64,000 nt of DNA from the NCBI RefSeq assembly GCF_028369065.1, contig NZ_JAQNDA010000003.1:62001-126000 (forward strand), given 5' to 3'. A program made the position numbers and the translations under genes. Of the stretch, positions 10,919 to 21,184 are shown in pieces; positions within the stretch are counted from its first letter, which is position 1; the number at the start of each line of letters is the position of its first letter. Below the pieces are notes generated by a model. That model searched no databases and was not told the origin of the DNA. It saw only the letters and a program-made list of their open reading frames with translations. The stretch is from Marinobacter sp. SS21. Lineage in GTDB: Bacteria; Pseudomonadota; Gammaproteobacteria; Pseudomonadales; Oleiphilaceae.

Positions 10919-11731
10919 TCAGGAGGCCAGGTCGTCCAGAGCGCTACGCATGGGTTGCAGCAGACCCTCGAGCGCCTGTTTAAGTTGCTCTGGATCCGCC
11001 TGATTTTTGGCTATTGTATCGACCAGAACACTACCGACAATTACACCATCGGATACCCGGCCAACGGCGGCAGCGGTTTCGGCATCCCGAATGCCAAAGC
11101 CGACGCCCACTGGCAACGATGTCAATTCGTGAATGTGCCGGACCTTGTCGGCCACTTCATCCACGTTGATGCGAGCGGCTCCGGTTACCCCTTTGAAAGA
11201 AACATAGTACACATAGCCAGAGGAATGTTTGCTGATGGCGCGAATACGTTCATCGGTGGTGGTTGGTGCCAACAGGAAAATCGGATCGAGGTCACGGGCG
11301 GCAAAGAGCGGCGCCACGTCGCCGGCCTCTTCCGGCGGCATATCGACAGTGAGGATACCATCGATCCCCGCCTCAACCGCGGCATCGGCAAACGCCTCAT
11401 AGCCCATGGCCTCCATGGGATTGAGGTAGCCCATCAACACCACGGGGGTGCCGTTATCTTTTTCGCGGAACTGTTTGACCATGCCAATCACCTGACGCAA
11501 GGAGGTGCCGTGCGCCAGTGCCCGCTCACAGGCCAACTGGATCACCGGTCCATCCGCCATCGGGTCTGAAAACGGCACCCCCAGCTCAATGATGTCTGCG
11601 CCGGATGCAACCAGTGTGTGCATCAGCTCGACCGTTTGGTCGGGATGGGGATCGCCCGCCGTGATATACGGAATCAGCGCCTTCCGGCCCTGGCCCTTGA
11701 GGTTGTTCAACACGCCTTCGATACGACTCAT
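10919..11731 (-). CDS. trpA: Tryptophan synthase alpha chain TrpA
   Basis: The enzyme cleaves indole-3-glycerol phosphate and passes indole to TrpB. Signature sequences are present: [18 protein letters not shown] with the catalytic Glu, and [12 protein letters not shown] in the phosphate-binding part. The start is placed at the ATG at 11731 ([11 protein letters not shown]), which has AAGGATT seven bases upstream and gives 270 residues; a TTG six codons earlier is possible but less likely. It forms a trpF-trpB-trpA unit ahead of accD. Confidence 0.96.
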   Translation of the reverse strand: MSRIEGVLNNLKGQGRKALIPYITAGDPHPDQTVELMHTLVASGADIIELGVPFSDPMADGPVIQLACERALAHGTSLRQVIGMVKQFREKDNGTPVVLMGYLNPMEAMGYEAFADAAVEAGIDGILTVDMPPEEAGDVAPLFAARDLDPIFLLAPTTTDERIRAISKHSSGYVYYVSFKGVTGAARINVDEVADKVRHIHELTSLPVGVGFGIRDAETAAAVGRVSDGVIVGSVLVDTIAKNQADPEQLKQALEGLLQPMRSALDDLAS

Positions 11732-11798
11732 GGAGAATCCTTGACTCAATCAGCGCAACCCAACGGGTGGCTGAGACAATTTCATTGGCTAGGCGGAC

Positions 11799-13019
11799 TC
11801 AGACTTCGATACCGTCGAGCTTGGCAATGGTATGGATGTCTTTGTCACCGCGCCCGGAAACATTGATGATGACCATCTGGTCCTTATCCATGGTGGCCGC
11901 CAGCTTGGTCCCGTAAGCGATTGCATGGGAAGACTCCAGCGCCGGCATAATACCTTCAACGCGGGTCAACTGACGAAAACCATCCAATGCTTCATCATCG
12001 GTCACCGACACGTAATTGGCGCGACCGATGTCCTTCAACCAGCTGTGCTCCGGCCCCACGCCTGGATAGTCGAGACCGGCACTGACGGAATGGGTGGCCG
12101 AAATCTGGCCATTGTCATCTTCCATCAAATAGGTGCGGTTGCCATGCAGAACACCGGGGCGACCGGCGCACAGCGGTGCGGCGTGCTGCCCGGTCTCAAT
12201 GCCATAACCACCCGCTTCGACGCCATACATCGCTACCTCTTCGTCAGTGAGGAAGGGATAGAACAGGCCAATGGCGTTGGAACCGCCGCCCACGCAGGCC
12301 ACCAGGGCGTCCGGCAACTTGCCGGCTTGTTTGAGACTCTGCTCCCGGGCTTCCCGGCCGATCACCGCCTGAAAATCACGCACCAGCATGGGATATGGAT
12401 GGGGGCCGGCCACGGTACCGATAATGTAGAAGGTGTCATCCACATGGGTCACCCAGTCACGCATGGCCTCGTTCATCGCATCCTTGAGGGTGCGGGTACC
12501 ACTCTCGACGGCATGCACTTCAGCCCCCAGGAGCTTCATGCGATAAACATTGAGCGACTGGCGCTGGACATCCTCGGCACCCATGAACACATGGCATTCC
12601 AGCCCCAGGCGCGCGCACACCGTGGCGGTAGCCACACCGTGCTGGCCGGCGCCGGTTTCCGCGATGACGCGCTTCTTACCGAGAAAACTGGCCAGCAGCG
12701 CCTGTCCAATGGTGTTGTTTACCTTGTGGGCACCGGTGTGATTAAGGTCTTCCCGCTTAAGCCAGATCTGGGCGCCCCCGGTTTCACGGGTTAATCGTTC
12801 GGCAAAGTACAATGGGCTCGGACGCCCCACGTACTCTGCGAGGTCCTTGTCGAACTTGGCCTGAAAATCCGGATCCTGTCTGAGCTGAAGGTATTCCCTC
12901 TCCAGAATCATCAATGAATCCATCAGCGTTTCGGACACGAATCGACCGCCGTAGGCCCCGAAGTGGCCCCGGGCATCCGGAAGTGTGCTCAGCAACTCTT
13001 TAGTCAGTTTTGTCGACAC
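11799..13019 (-). CDS. trpB: Tryptophan synthase beta chain TrpB
   Basis: The PLP enzyme condenses indole with serine. The PLP lysine is in [11 protein letters not shown] (K99 with the start used here), and the phosphate-binding glycine loop is [12 protein letters not shown]. The start is set at the GTG at 13019 ([10 protein letters not shown]), which has CGAGGTTCACC just upstream and gives 406 residues, the family's length; the longer frame to 13100 is translated trpF sequence in another frame. The gene therefore overlaps the trpF 3' end by 20 bases. Confidence 0.95.
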   Translation of the reverse strand: MSTKLTKELLSTLPDARGHFGAYGGRFVSETLMDSLMILEREYLQLRQDPDFQAKFDKDLAEYVGRPSPLYFAERLTRETGGAQIWLKREDLNHTGAHKVNNTIGQALLASFLGKKRVIAETGAGQHGVATATVCARLGLECHVFMGAEDVQRQSLNVYRMKLLGAEVHAVESGTRTLKDAMNEAMRDWVTHVDDTFYIIGTVAGPHPYPMLVRDFQAVIGREAREQSLKQAGKLPDALVACVGGGSNAIGLFYPFLTDEEVAMYGVEAGGYGIETGQHAAPLCAGRPGVLHGNRTYLMEDDNGQISATHSVSAGLDYPGVGPEHSWLKDIGRANYVSVTDDEALDGFRQLTRVEGIMPALESSHAIAYGTKLAATMDKDQMVIINVSGRGDKDIHTIAKLDGIEV

Positions 13020-13629
13020 GGTGAACCTCGTTAATAAATGCGGTAATCCTGGAAAGATCTTTCTCGCCCTTTCGGACTTCGACACCGCCGCTGACGTCAA
13101 CGGCCCAGGGATGAACCTCGGCCACAGCGCGGGCTACGTTATCAGAGTTCAAACCACCGGCCAATATCAGTGGCAGTGGACGTTGTTTCGGAATCATCCG
13201 CCAATCAAAGGACTTGCCGGTGCCGCCGTACAACTGCGGGTCGTAGGCATCCACCAGGATACCGGCGGCTTCGGCATAGCGATCAAAGGCCGCAACCACA
13301 TCCTCCTCCCGCTGCACCCGAACGGCCTTGATCCAGCGGCGATCAAACTGGCTGCAAAATGCCGCCGATTCATCGCCATGAAACTGAAGCAGATCCAATG
13401 ACACCTGATCCGTTACCTGGCGCACATACGCCGGGTCGGGATTGACGAACAACCCCACCACAGAGACAAAGGCCGGTACAGAATCGGCAATAATCCTGGC
13501 AAGCTCCGTACTGACGGCGCGAGGACTTGGATCGTAGAACACCAGACCAATAGCGTCCGCTCCGGCTTCCGCTGCGGCTAACGCATCTTCAACTCGGCTG
13601 ATGCCACAAATTTTAATACGGGTCTTCAT
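13000..13629 (-). CDS. trpF: Phosphoribosylanthranilate isomerase TrpF
   Basis: This 209-residue TIM-barrel protein starts [17 protein letters not shown], the family's hallmark with the catalytic cysteine in [17 protein letters not shown] and [14 protein letters not shown] follow. It performs the Amadori rearrangement in tryptophan synthesis. Its ATG overlaps the truA stop (ATGA), and its end overlaps trpB, so truA-trpF-trpB-trpA look cotranscribed. Confidence 0.97.
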   Translation of the reverse strand: MKTRIKICGISRVEDALAAAEAGADAIGLVFYDPSPRAVSTELARIIADSVPAFVSVVGLFVNPDPAYVRQVTDQVSLDLLQFHGDESAAFCSQFDRRWIKAVRVQREEDVVAAFDRYAEAAGILVDAYDPQLYGGTGKSFDWRMIPKQRPLPLILAGGLNSDNVARAVAEVHPWAVDVSGGVEVRKGEKDLSRITAFINEVHRVDKTD

Positions 13630-14531
13630 TCGGACCGTTCCGATCTTCGATGAATTTTGCTCATTGCCCGTGGCGCATTCTGCTCCCCTGAAAACCAGGG
13701 ACGAACAAATCCGGGCCCCGCCGCGGCCAGCGGCACGCCAGCCCCATCAGGATACCCCACATCCACCAGATACAAACCATAAGGCGGCGCGGTGACGCTG
13801 GCCAATCGACGGTCCCTGGCGGACAGAATCTCTCCGATCCAGCTTTCGGATTGTTCGCCACAACCCACCGCCATCAGCGCCCCGGCGATATTGCGCACCA
13901 TGTGATGCAAAAACGCATTGGCCTGCACATCGATGGTGACATAATCGCCACGTCGGCTGACCTCGATAAACTCAAGATACCGGTTTGGCGATCGCGATTG
14001 ACAGCCCGCGGCTCTAAATGAAGAAAAGTCGTGTTCCCCCACCAACGCCTGCGCGGCCCGATGCATGGCATCGACATCCAGCGGACGATAGGTCCAGGTG
14101 AGCTGACGACGCATAATGCCCGGCCTGACCGGCCCGTTATGAATGATATAGCGGTAGCGTCGATAGATGGCAGAAAAGCGGGCATGAAATTCCGCATCCA
14201 CCGCGCCCGCCCAGTGCACCGCGATGTCATCCGGCAGCGCGGTGTTCACCCCCATCACCCAGGACCTGAGGGTGCGGACCGACGGCGTATGAAAGTGGAT
14301 CACCTGATAGCTGGCGTGTACGCCTGCATCTGTCCGCCCGGCACAGACCAGCTCCACAGGGTGGTTTGCCACTCGTTGCACCGCCTTGGCCAGTTCGCCC
14401 TGTACGGATCGAACGCCGGATTTCTGGAACTGCCATCCATGGAACGCTTCGCCGTCATATTCGAAGACCATGGCGACTCGACCACCACCTATGGCGTTAT
14501 CGGTTGACAGTGCTGGGGGATCTATAAACAA
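13626..14531 (-). CDS. truA: tRNA pseudouridine(38-40) synthase TruA
   Basis: The protein modifies U38-U40 of tRNA anticodon stems. The catalytic aspartate is in [11 protein letters not shown] (D68 with this start), and the N-terminal strand is [13 protein letters not shown]. The open frame begins at a TTG (14531), giving 301 residues; the first ATG in frame is at 14471. Relatives often have a 15-25 residue lead before the conserved strand, so the TTG start is kept with moderate certainty. It is followed directly by trpF and preceded by fimV and its terminator. Confidence 0.92.
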   Translation of the reverse strand: MFIDPPALSTDNAIGGGRVAMVFEYDGEAFHGWQFQKSGVRSVQGELAKAVQRVANHPVELVCAGRTDAGVHASYQVIHFHTPSVRTLRSWVMGVNTALPDDIAVHWAGAVDAEFHARFSAIYRRYRYIIHNGPVRPGIMRRQLTWTYRPLDVDAMHRAAQALVGEHDFSSFRAAGCQSRSPNRYLEFIEVSRRGDYVTIDVQANAFLHHMVRNIAGALMAVGCGEQSESWIGEILSARDRRLASVTAPPYGLYLVDVGYPDGAGVPLAAAGPGFVRPWFSGEQNAPRAMSKIHRRSERSE

Positions 14532-14594
14532 GGGTCAATCCGCAATGATGTGAAACTTATGAGCGCCGGCTATCGCTCACGGAACCGGTAACGC

Positions 14595-14638
14595 AAAACG
14601 CCGGCCCGGTCGGGACTGAGCCCTTCCTACGGCCGGCG
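14595..14638 (-). terminator. Intrinsic terminator after fimV
   Basis: On the minus strand CGCCGGCC (14638-14631) pairs perfectly with GGCCGGCG (14606-14599), enclosing a smaller GGG/CCC hairpin, and is followed by TTTT. It lies about 30 bases after the fimV stop and before truA. Confidence 0.7.
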
Positions 14639-14667
14639 CTATGATCAACGAACGATATTATAACGTA

Positions 14668-17600
14668 TCAGGACAGAGTTTTAAGGAGATCCTGGGCCTC
14701 AACTTTCTGCTTATCGTCGCCCTCGATAGCCACTTCTTCCAAAATGTCCCTGGCGCCATCGGCATCGCCCATCTCGATGTAGGCACGAGCCAGGTCGAGT
14801 TTGGTGGCGGCCTCGTCGGTACCAGCGAGGAAGTCAAAATCATCTTCCTCGCCAAGCTCGGCTTCATCAATGTCCTGGAAGCCGCTCTTGGCCGGCGCTT
14901 CAGTTTGCTCGCCAGCTTCGGGCACGGACTCCTCGGCGACAGGTGCCTCTGGCCCCAGCTCGGGGACTTCGTCCAGCACCGGCGCTTCTTCGGACAGCGT
15001 GGTCTCTTCCAACAAATCATCCATGCTCAGGTCTTCAACATCCAAATCCATCTCACCAGCGGCAACGTCAGACTCCGGCTCGCCCTGAGCAAAGTCGGCT
15101 GCCTCCTCAATCAAGGCGAGGTCTTCATCGGAGACGTCCAGTTCGAGACCTTCGAGGCCTTCCAGCCCTTCGTCAGCAGGCTCCTCGCCCATTTCACCGG
15201 CAACCTTGTCGAGCTCGGCATCAAGCTCGTCAAGGAAGGACTCGTCCAACGCGTCCAGACCTTCGTCCGCCTCAGGCTCCAACTCTTGAAGCAGTTCTTC
15301 AGGCTCGCCAGCCTCCGCCTGGGGCAACTCGCCACCCAGCTCATCAGCCAACTCAATGGAAGTGAAGTCATCTTCCAGTTCAGGAGCTTGATCCTGTAGT
15401 TCTACGGATTCCAGGTCGTCGATGGATACGGAATCATCGTCCAGGTCGCCCAATTCCAGTTCGAGCTCACTGGCCGCTTCGGCCACATCCTCATCCAACT
15501 CGAATTCCAAGCCCCTATCTTCCGATTCGGGCTCTGCCGACGCAGACATCAACGCCTCGTCAATATCCTTGACTTCGGTTGCCGGCTCGGCCGCAGCCGC
15601 TTCGGTATCTTCCAGTTCGAGGTCAGACAGATCAAACTCGATTGCCTCTTCATCGGCGCTGGCGGCGTCTGCGACAGGCGCCGGCTCTTCGTCACCAAGA
15701 TCAAAATCGGCGAACGTTGCTTCGGTCTCATCGACGGATTCCTGAGCACTCACAGCCTCCGCCTGATCACCTGGCGGCTGCAGGTCCTTAACCTCATCGC
15801 GAAACGAGTCGGACAACAGTTCCGATTCGAGCTCGTCGATACTGGGGGTTTCTTCGGCTTCCGCCAGGCGGGCTCGCAAGGCGGTGGCTTCGGCCAGTGC
15901 CGAATCGTCATCCAGTGCTTCCAGCTCGCCATACTGCTTGTCGAAGGCGGCCCGATTCTGAGCGTCGGCATAGACGCCCAGCAGCTTCACACGAAGGTCG
16001 GAACGGCTGGGCTCACGGGAAATGGCGCCCTCAAGCGACTGCACCGCCTGATCCAGACGACCATAGGCAATGTAGGTATCCGCTTCGGCAAGCGGATCGG
16101 CAACCTCATCCTCGGCTTCGCCCGCTGCTGTGGTCAGCGGTACCGGTTCCGCGCCGGCTTCATCCTGATCGCCCTCTGACTCGAGCTGAGCATAAAATTC
16201 ACGCTCCTTGTTGGCGTTGCGACGGGCAACGCGCAACAACAGGAGCAGCAGCAAGACCAGACCGCCGCCCAATCCGATCTGGTACATCGGATTGCGCACA
16301 ATCATATCGATGATATTACCGGGGAATCCCTTCTCACTGTCCTGGGAATCCGCCTGCGGCGGAACGATGGCTTCGTCGGCCATCGAAGGCAGGCCGGTAT
16401 CGGTTATCGAAGATTCATCGGACTCAACCTCTGGAGCCATGGCATCTGCCGGAGCAGCTTCACCCATGGCCGCAGGTTCCGCTTCCGCCGCCAGCTCATC
16501 AGCAGCATCCTCAGCGTCCGCCGGCTGACCTTCATCGCCCGGCTGAACCTCAACGCGGTCTGGCCCAGCCCCCTCTTCGGTCACATCCAGGGCCGCGTCA
16601 CCATCCACGACATCGCCCGGAGCCTGGATTTCTACACCCGGCGGCGCAGACTCTACGCCATCTTGGGCGGCGAGCCCCTGTTCGAACTCGGCCAACTGGG
16701 AGTTCTTAAGCTCGAGCAACCGCCGCAGCGTTTCCACCTGGGATTGAAGATCCTCAACCCGTCCGCTTAATTCTTCGTTTTCGCGGCGGGTGCTTTCCAG
16801 TTCTTCCATCGCCACTGCACTGCCAGCGTCGACGCCACCTGCTAGCTGGCCGTCACCTCCGGCGGAGCCACCCTCTTCGGCGGTACGCGCTCCGGGCTGG
16901 TCAGCAACCAGCAACTTGAGCTCATCGCCCCCCGCTGCCGGCGTTGAATCGGACGCAAGCTGCGCCGCCTCTGCCGCTCGGGCATCAACCGGTCGCTGAG
17001 GCGTAGCGGTCAAAGCCTCGTTCTGCGCGGTTACCTGGCGAGTCGCCTCAGCGCGGGTCCGCGACTGAATCTGTTCCGGCGATGGCACCCGAAGAATCTG
17101 ACCACGCTTCATCCGATTGATGTTGCCATTGATGAACGCATCGGGATTGAGATCCTGGATCGCCAGCATGACCTGTTGATGGGACACCGAGGCATCTGGA
17201 CGCACGGCCGAGGCAATGGCCCAAAGGGTATCCGAAGGCCCGGTCGGGCCATAGGTATCCGCCGCCGGTCGGGTAGCGACAGGCGACGGAGAAGTTACCG
17301 GCGCTGCCGGAGTCGAGCTGACGGACGGCTGCTGCGCAGGCGCCGGCCGGGACTGAGCCGGTGCCTGTGGAACCTGAACCTGCTCGACGAGACCGGACTC
17401 TTCCGCATACACCGGAGGATCAACGAGAACGGCGTACTCCCGCATTAACCGCCCACTGGGCCAGGTCACTTCCAGCAAAAAATTAAGATAGGGTTCCTTA
17501 ACCGGCTCGGCTGAACTGACATTGACCACCAGGCTGCCGTTGGGCGCCGTGGTCACATTGAACTGGAGCTTGGTGAGGAAATAACTGCGAACGATACCAA

Positions 17601-17805
17601 CCTGACGGTAGGCTTCTGCAGGCGCAAGATTAACAAAGACTTCGCTGGAGTTGATGCCAGCGCTGCTACTGAGTGAAATATCGGCTTCAAGTGGCTCATT
17701 CAGAAAAGACTGGAGTTCAATTTCTCCGAGTCCCAGAGCCTGTGCGACTCCTGAGCCGAGTCCACCTGCCAACGCCAGGGCAACCGCAAGCTTGCGTACC
17801 TTCAT
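14668..17805 (-). CDS. fimV: FimV/HubP family polar landmark protein
   Basis: This 1045-residue inner-membrane protein organises the cell pole and type IV pilus/twitching machinery in relatives. It has a signal peptide (1-24), a FimV N-terminal domain (25-130), a Pro/Ala linker, a LysM-like peptidoglycan-binding segment (about 184-240), a coiled coil (about 333-377) and one membrane span (508-527). A very acidic cytoplasmic part of about 450 residues contains TPR-like sequence. It ends with the FimV C-terminal motif (KLDLARAYIEMGDADGARDIL). Length and acidity are typical. It lies between asd and truA, the conserved position in Pseudomonas. Confidence 0.95.
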   Translation of the reverse strand: MKVRKLAVALALAGGLGSGVAQALGLGEIELQSFLNEPLEADISLSSSAGINSSEVFVNLAPAEAYRQVGIVRSYFLTKLQFNVTTAPNGSLVVNVSSAEPVKEPYLNFLLEVTWPSGRLMREYAVLVDPPVYAEESGLVEQVQVPQAPAQSRPAPAQQPSVSSTPAAPVTSPSPVATRPAADTYGPTGPSDTLWAIASAVRPDASVSHQQVMLAIQDLNPDAFINGNINRMKRGQILRVPSPEQIQSRTRAEATRQVTAQNEALTATPQRPVDARAAEAAQLASDSTPAAGGDELKLLVADQPGARTAEEGGSAGGDGQLAGGVDAGSAVAMEELESTRRENEELSGRVEDLQSQVETLRRLLELKNSQLAEFEQGLAAQDGVESAPPGVEIQAPGDVVDGDAALDVTEEGAGPDRVEVQPGDEGQPADAEDAADELAAEAEPAAMGEAAPADAMAPEVESDESSITDTGLPSMADEAIVPPQADSQDSEKGFPGNIIDMIVRNPMYQIGLGGGLVLLLLLLLRVARRNANKEREFYAQLESEGDQDEAGAEPVPLTTAAGEAEDEVADPLAEADTYIAYGRLDQAVQSLEGAISREPSRSDLRVKLLGVYADAQNRAAFDKQYGELEALDDDSALAEATALRARLAEAEETPSIDELESELLSDSFRDEVKDLQPPGDQAEAVSAQESVDETEATFADFDLGDEEPAPVADAASADEEAIEFDLSDLELEDTEAAAAEPATEVKDIDEALMSASAEPESEDRGLEFELDEDVAEAASELELELGDLDDDSVSIDDLESVELQDQAPELEDDFTSIELADELGGELPQAEAGEPEELLQELEPEADEGLDALDESFLDELDAELDKVAGEMGEEPADEGLEGLEGLELDVSDEDLALIEEAADFAQGEPESDVAAGEMDLDVEDLSMDDLLEETTLSEEAPVLDEVPELGPEAPVAEESVPEAGEQTEAPAKSGFQDIDEAELGEEDDFDFLAGTDEAATKLDLARAYIEMGDADGARDILEEVAIEGDDKQKVEAQDLLKTLS

Positions 17806-17871
17806 GCTTTTTCCTTTCCAGTCTCCGTTATTCTTTACTGCTTCGTAAAACAGAATCGGACGAGGTTGGAT

Positions 17872-17892
17872 GACTTTCGTCTAGACAAAGTC
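17872..17892 (-). promoter_or_regulatory. Dyad in the fimV upstream region
   Basis: GACTTT (17872-17877), the palindrome GTCTAGAC (17879-17886) and AAAGTC (17887-17892) make a near-perfect 21-bp dyad about 70 bases upstream of the fimV ATG. On the minus strand it is preceded by an AT-rich TAATAATAATTAGA stretch that could be a -10 region, so it sits where an operator or a short 5' hairpin of the fimV message would be. No known binding motif is recognised. Confidence 0.4.
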
Positions 17893-18087
17893 TAATTATT
17901 ATTAGATTTCGGAATCGATCAATTGGCTAAGTATTGATGATAACTCTTGTTTTATCAATCAATCAGCCACATTCGCTCTACCAATTGTTCAGCACCTTGG
18001 CGGAACCTGCTGTTACCACTTGTGGTCAGCCAGCGTCCTATGTTCGCCAGTCTAGCCCACGAATCCTGCTTCGTGAACCAGCAATCC

Positions 18088-18133
18088 TCGAAAATAACAG
18101 GGGCGGAGGCTGAAATCAGCCTCCGCCCCTGTT
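18088..18133 (-). terminator. Strong intrinsic terminator after asd
   Basis: AACAGGGGCGGAGGCTGA (18096-18113) and TCAGCCTCCGCCCCTGTT (18116-18133) are exact reverse complements, 18 bp with only two bases between. On the minus strand the stem is followed by ATTTTCG, and it lies 55 bases after the asd stop. Confidence 0.85.
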
Positions 18134-18188
18134 CCGCTTCCGGAAACCGGACACAGTTGGCATTACGCCCGCCGCATCCGAACGCCGC

Positions 18189-19304
18189 TTAACGTTCCTG
18201 CAGAATCCGCAGCATCCGGCGTAGCGGTTCGGCCGCGCCCCACAACAGCTGATCGCCAACAGTGAATGCCGAGATATATTCCGGCCCCATCGACAACTTG
18301 CGAATACGCCCGATAGGCACGCTCAAGGTACCCGTCACCTTGGCAGGCGTGAGTTCCTGCATGGTGGCGTCCCGGTCATTGGGAATGACCTTAACCCAGT
18401 CGTTACCAGCCGCCAGTATCGATTCGATTTCAGCGATCGACAGATCCTTGCGCAACTTGATGGTCAATGCCTGACTGTGGGAACGCATGGCGCCGATGCG
18501 CACGCAGATACCGTCGATCGGTATCGGATTCTCGCCTCGGCCGAGAATCTTGTTGGTCTCGCACTGAGCCTTCCACTCTTCCTTGCTCTGGCCGCTATCG
18601 AGCTGCTTGTCGATGAACGGAATCAGGCTGCCGGCAAGGGGCACACCGAAGTTATCGGTGGAAAAGCCGTCAGAGCGCATGGTCTCGGTAACCTTGCGGT
18701 CAATGTCCAGAATGGCGGACGACGGATCTGCCAACAGCTCAGCAACACCGTCCCGCAGCTCACCCATTTGGGACAGCAGTTCCCGCATGTTCTTGGCACC
18801 CGCGCCGGAAGCCGCCTGATAGGTCATGGGCGACACCCACTCGATCAGGTCCTGCTCCAGCAGACCCCCAAGTGCCAACATCATCAGGCTAACCGTACAG
18901 TTGCCACCGATAAAATCCTTGACGCCTTTGTCGAGCGCTTCGTCGATCACCCCGCGGTTAACCGGGTCCAGCACGATGACGGAATGGTCCGCCATCCGCA
19001 GCGTGGAAGCGGCATCGATCCAGTACCCATCCCAGCCGCTGTCACGCAGCCGCTGAAAAACGTCCTGAGTGTAATCGCCACCCTGACAGGTCACGATCAC
19101 ATCCATTTGCTTGAGTGCCTCGATATCGAAAGCATCCTGCAGGGGTGGCACCCCTTCCTTACCCACATCCGGTGCCGGTTTGCCGGCTTGGGACGTGGTA
19201 AAGAACACCGGCTCGATATCGGCGAAATCGTTTTCTTCACGCATGCGCTGCATGAGGACGGAACCCACCATGCCACGCCAGCCTACAAGTCCAATTCGCT
19301 TCAT
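18189..19304 (-). CDS. asd: Aspartate-semialdehyde dehydrogenase
   Basis: The 371-residue enzyme reduces aspartyl phosphate to the semialdehyde, the branch point to lysine/diaminopimelate, methionine and threonine. It has the NADP loop [17 protein letters not shown] and the active-site cysteine in [11 protein letters not shown] (C136). Length and the WRGMVGS sequence match the Gram-negative E. coli-type enzyme. It is placed between leuB and fimV, as in Pseudomonas, and ends in a strong terminator, so it forms its own unit or the tail of the leu run. Confidence 0.97.
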   Translation of the reverse strand: MKRIGLVGWRGMVGSVLMQRMREENDFADIEPVFFTTSQAGKPAPDVGKEGVPPLQDAFDIEALKQMDVIVTCQGGDYTQDVFQRLRDSGWDGYWIDAASTLRMADHSVIVLDPVNRGVIDEALDKGVKDFIGGNCTVSLMMLALGGLLEQDLIEWVSPMTYQAASGAGAKNMRELLSQMGELRDGVAELLADPSSAILDIDRKVTETMRSDGFSTDNFGVPLAGSLIPFIDKQLDSGQSKEEWKAQCETNKILGRGENPIPIDGICVRIGAMRSHSQALTIKLRKDLSIAEIESILAAGNDWVKVIPNDRDATMQELTPAKVTGTLSVPIGRIRKLSMGPEYISAFTVGDQLLWGAAEPLRRMLRILQER

Positions 19305-19426
19305 GTGCGACCTTTGAACCTCATATTATGCCCGCCCTTACCCGTATCGCCGGCAAGGACAGGATGGATGATCCCGCAGCAACAGCGTCTTGTTGCCGTC
19401 GGGTTCGTTACAAGACCATCAATCCC

Positions 19427-20500
19427 TTAGAGCGCCGCCAGTACAGCTTCGCCCATTTCGCGGGTGGATACCTTCTGACTGCCTTCGGACATAATGTCCG
19501 CTGTACGCAGCCCCTGATCCAATACCCGGCTCACCGCAGCCTCAATTGCCTCCGCCGCCTCTTCCGCTTGCAGGCTGTACCGCAGCATCATCGCGGCGGA
19601 AAGAATGGTCGCCAGCGGATTTGCGACACCCTGGCCGGCAATATCCGGGGCGGAACCGTGGCACGGCTCGTACATGCCCTGCTTGTCAGCATTCAGGGAG
19701 GCGGATGGCAGCATACCGATCGATCCGGTGAGCATGGCTGCTTCGTCCGAAAGGATATCACCAAACATGTTGCCGGTCACAATGACATCAAACTGCTTCG
19801 GCGCCCGAACCAGCTGCATCGCCGCGTTGTCCACGTACATATGACTGAGTTCCACATCCGGGTACTCTTTGGCCAGCTCTTCCATGATCTCACGCCACAA
19901 TACGGTAACTTCCAATACGTTGGCCTTGTCCACAGAACACAGCTTCTTGTTGCGCTGTTGCGCCGCTTCGAAGGCGACACGGCCGATGCGACGGATCTCG
20001 GATTCGGTATAGACGTAGGTGTTGAAGCCCTGGCGCTCACCGTTTTCCAGTTCCCGCACACCCCTGGGCTGACCGAAATAGATGCCCCCAGTCAGTTCAC
20101 GCACAATCATGATATCCAAACCGGACACCACTTCCGGCTTCAGTGACGAAGCCGAGGCCAGCTGCGGGTAGAGGATGGCCGGACGCAGATTGGCAAACAG
20201 CTCCAAATTGGAACGCAGGCCCAGCAGGCCTTTTTCCGGCCGCCTTGCCATCTCCAGACCATCCCATTTGGGACCGCCAACCGCACCCAGCAGGATGGCA
20301 TCCGCCGCCCGGGCCTTGCTCAGGGTTTCCTCCGGAAGTGGCACGCCGGCGTCATCAATCGCGGCTCCGCCCACCAGTGCAGACTCGAACTGCAAGCCCA
20401 AATTGAACTTGTCGTTGACCTTACGCAGAACTTTCTCCGCTTCGGTGACAATTTCAGGACCAATACCATCACCCGGCAACAGCAATACTGACTTACTCAT
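19427..20500 (-). CDS. leuB: 3-isopropylmalate dehydrogenase LeuB
   Basis: The 357-residue enzyme makes 2-oxoisocaproate precursor by oxidative decarboxylation in leucine synthesis. It contains [11 protein letters not shown] at the start and the metal/NAD region MLPSASLN and [12 protein letters not shown]. The start is the ATG at 20500, preceded by AAGGAAAAGGAT; an open frame continues 41 codons upstream, through the leuD end, and is not used. It is the last gene of leuC-leuD-leuB, 16 bases after leuD. Confidence 0.97.
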   Translation of the reverse strand: MSKSVLLLPGDGIGPEIVTEAEKVLRKVNDKFNLGLQFESALVGGAAIDDAGVPLPEETLSKARAADAILLGAVGGPKWDGLEMARRPEKGLLGLRSNLELFANLRPAILYPQLASASSLKPEVVSGLDIMIVRELTGGIYFGQPRGVRELENGERQGFNTYVYTESEIRRIGRVAFEAAQQRNKKLCSVDKANVLEVTVLWREIMEELAKEYPDVELSHMYVDNAAMQLVRAPKQFDVIVTGNMFGDILSDEAAMLTGSIGMLPSASLNADKQGMYEPCHGSAPDIAGQGVANPLATILSAAMMLRYSLQAEEAAEAIEAAVSRVLDQGLRTADIMSEGSQKVSTREMGEAVLAAL

Positions 20501-20516
20501 CGTGTATCCTTTTCCT

Positions 20517-21164
20517 TTAGTGTCCAGCGTTGAACAGCCAGGGTGCGCTCTGGCGACGCTTGGCTTCGTAGTCTTTGATGCTATCGGCAGCTTCCAGAGT
20601 GACCCCGATGTCATCCAGCCCATTCAACAGGCAGTGGCGACGAAAATCGTCCACCTCGAAACTGTAAGACTCGCCAGCCGGAGTGGTTACCGTCTTCGAC
20701 TCCAGGTCAACGTCGAGCTGGTAGCCTTCCGCCTGCTCAGCCTCCTGAAACAGCTTGTCAACAATTTCTTCAGAAAGAACAATTGGTAACAAGCCATTCT
20801 TAAAGCAGTTGTTGTAAAAAATGTCCGCAAAACTTGGGGCAATAATGGCCCGAAAACCGAAGTCGTCCAAGGCCCAGGGGGCGTGCTCACGACTGGAACC
20901 GCAACCGAAGTTGCTTCGCGCCAACAGCACACTGGCGTTCTTGTAGCGCGGCTGGTTCAGCACAAACTCCGGATTTAGCGGACGCTGTGAGCAGTCCTGG
21001 TCAGGCTGGCCTTCATCAAGGTAGCGGAGTTCGTCAAACAGGTTCGGCCCAAAGCCGCTACGCTTGATCGATTTGAGAAACTGCTTGGGAATGATCATGT
21101 CCGTATCCACATTGGAACGGTCCATGGGGGCCACAATGCCCTGATGTTGCGTAAATGCGCGCAT
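20517..21164 (-). CDS. leuD: 3-isopropylmalate dehydratase small subunit LeuD
   Basis: This 215-residue swivelling domain starts with the family pattern [23 protein letters not shown] and has the conserved [15 protein letters not shown] loop. It pairs with LeuC to isomerise 2- to 3-isopropylmalate. It is encoded 20 bases after leuC and 16 bases before leuB. Confidence 0.97.
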   Translation of the reverse strand: MRAFTQHQGIVAPMDRSNVDTDMIIPKQFLKSIKRSGFGPNLFDELRYLDEGQPDQDCSQRPLNPEFVLNQPRYKNASVLLARSNFGCGSSREHAPWALDDFGFRAIIAPSFADIFYNNCFKNGLLPIVLSEEIVDKLFQEAEQAEGYQLDVDLESKTVTTPAGESYSFEVDDFRRHCLLNGLDDIGVTLEAADSIKDYEAKRRQSAPWLFNAGH

Positions 21165-21184
21165 GGGACTTGTCTCCTTGTGGA

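Larger units (their letters stand above)
17806..18188. other. Intergenic region between fimV and asd
   Basis: This 383-bp stretch has no convincing gene. It holds the AT-rich region upstream of fimV (about 17870-17960), a dyad at 17872-17892, a second imperfect inverted repeat (ATTGATGATAA at 17933-17943 against TTTTATCAAT at 17950-17959), and the asd terminator at 18096-18133. Confidence 0.6.
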
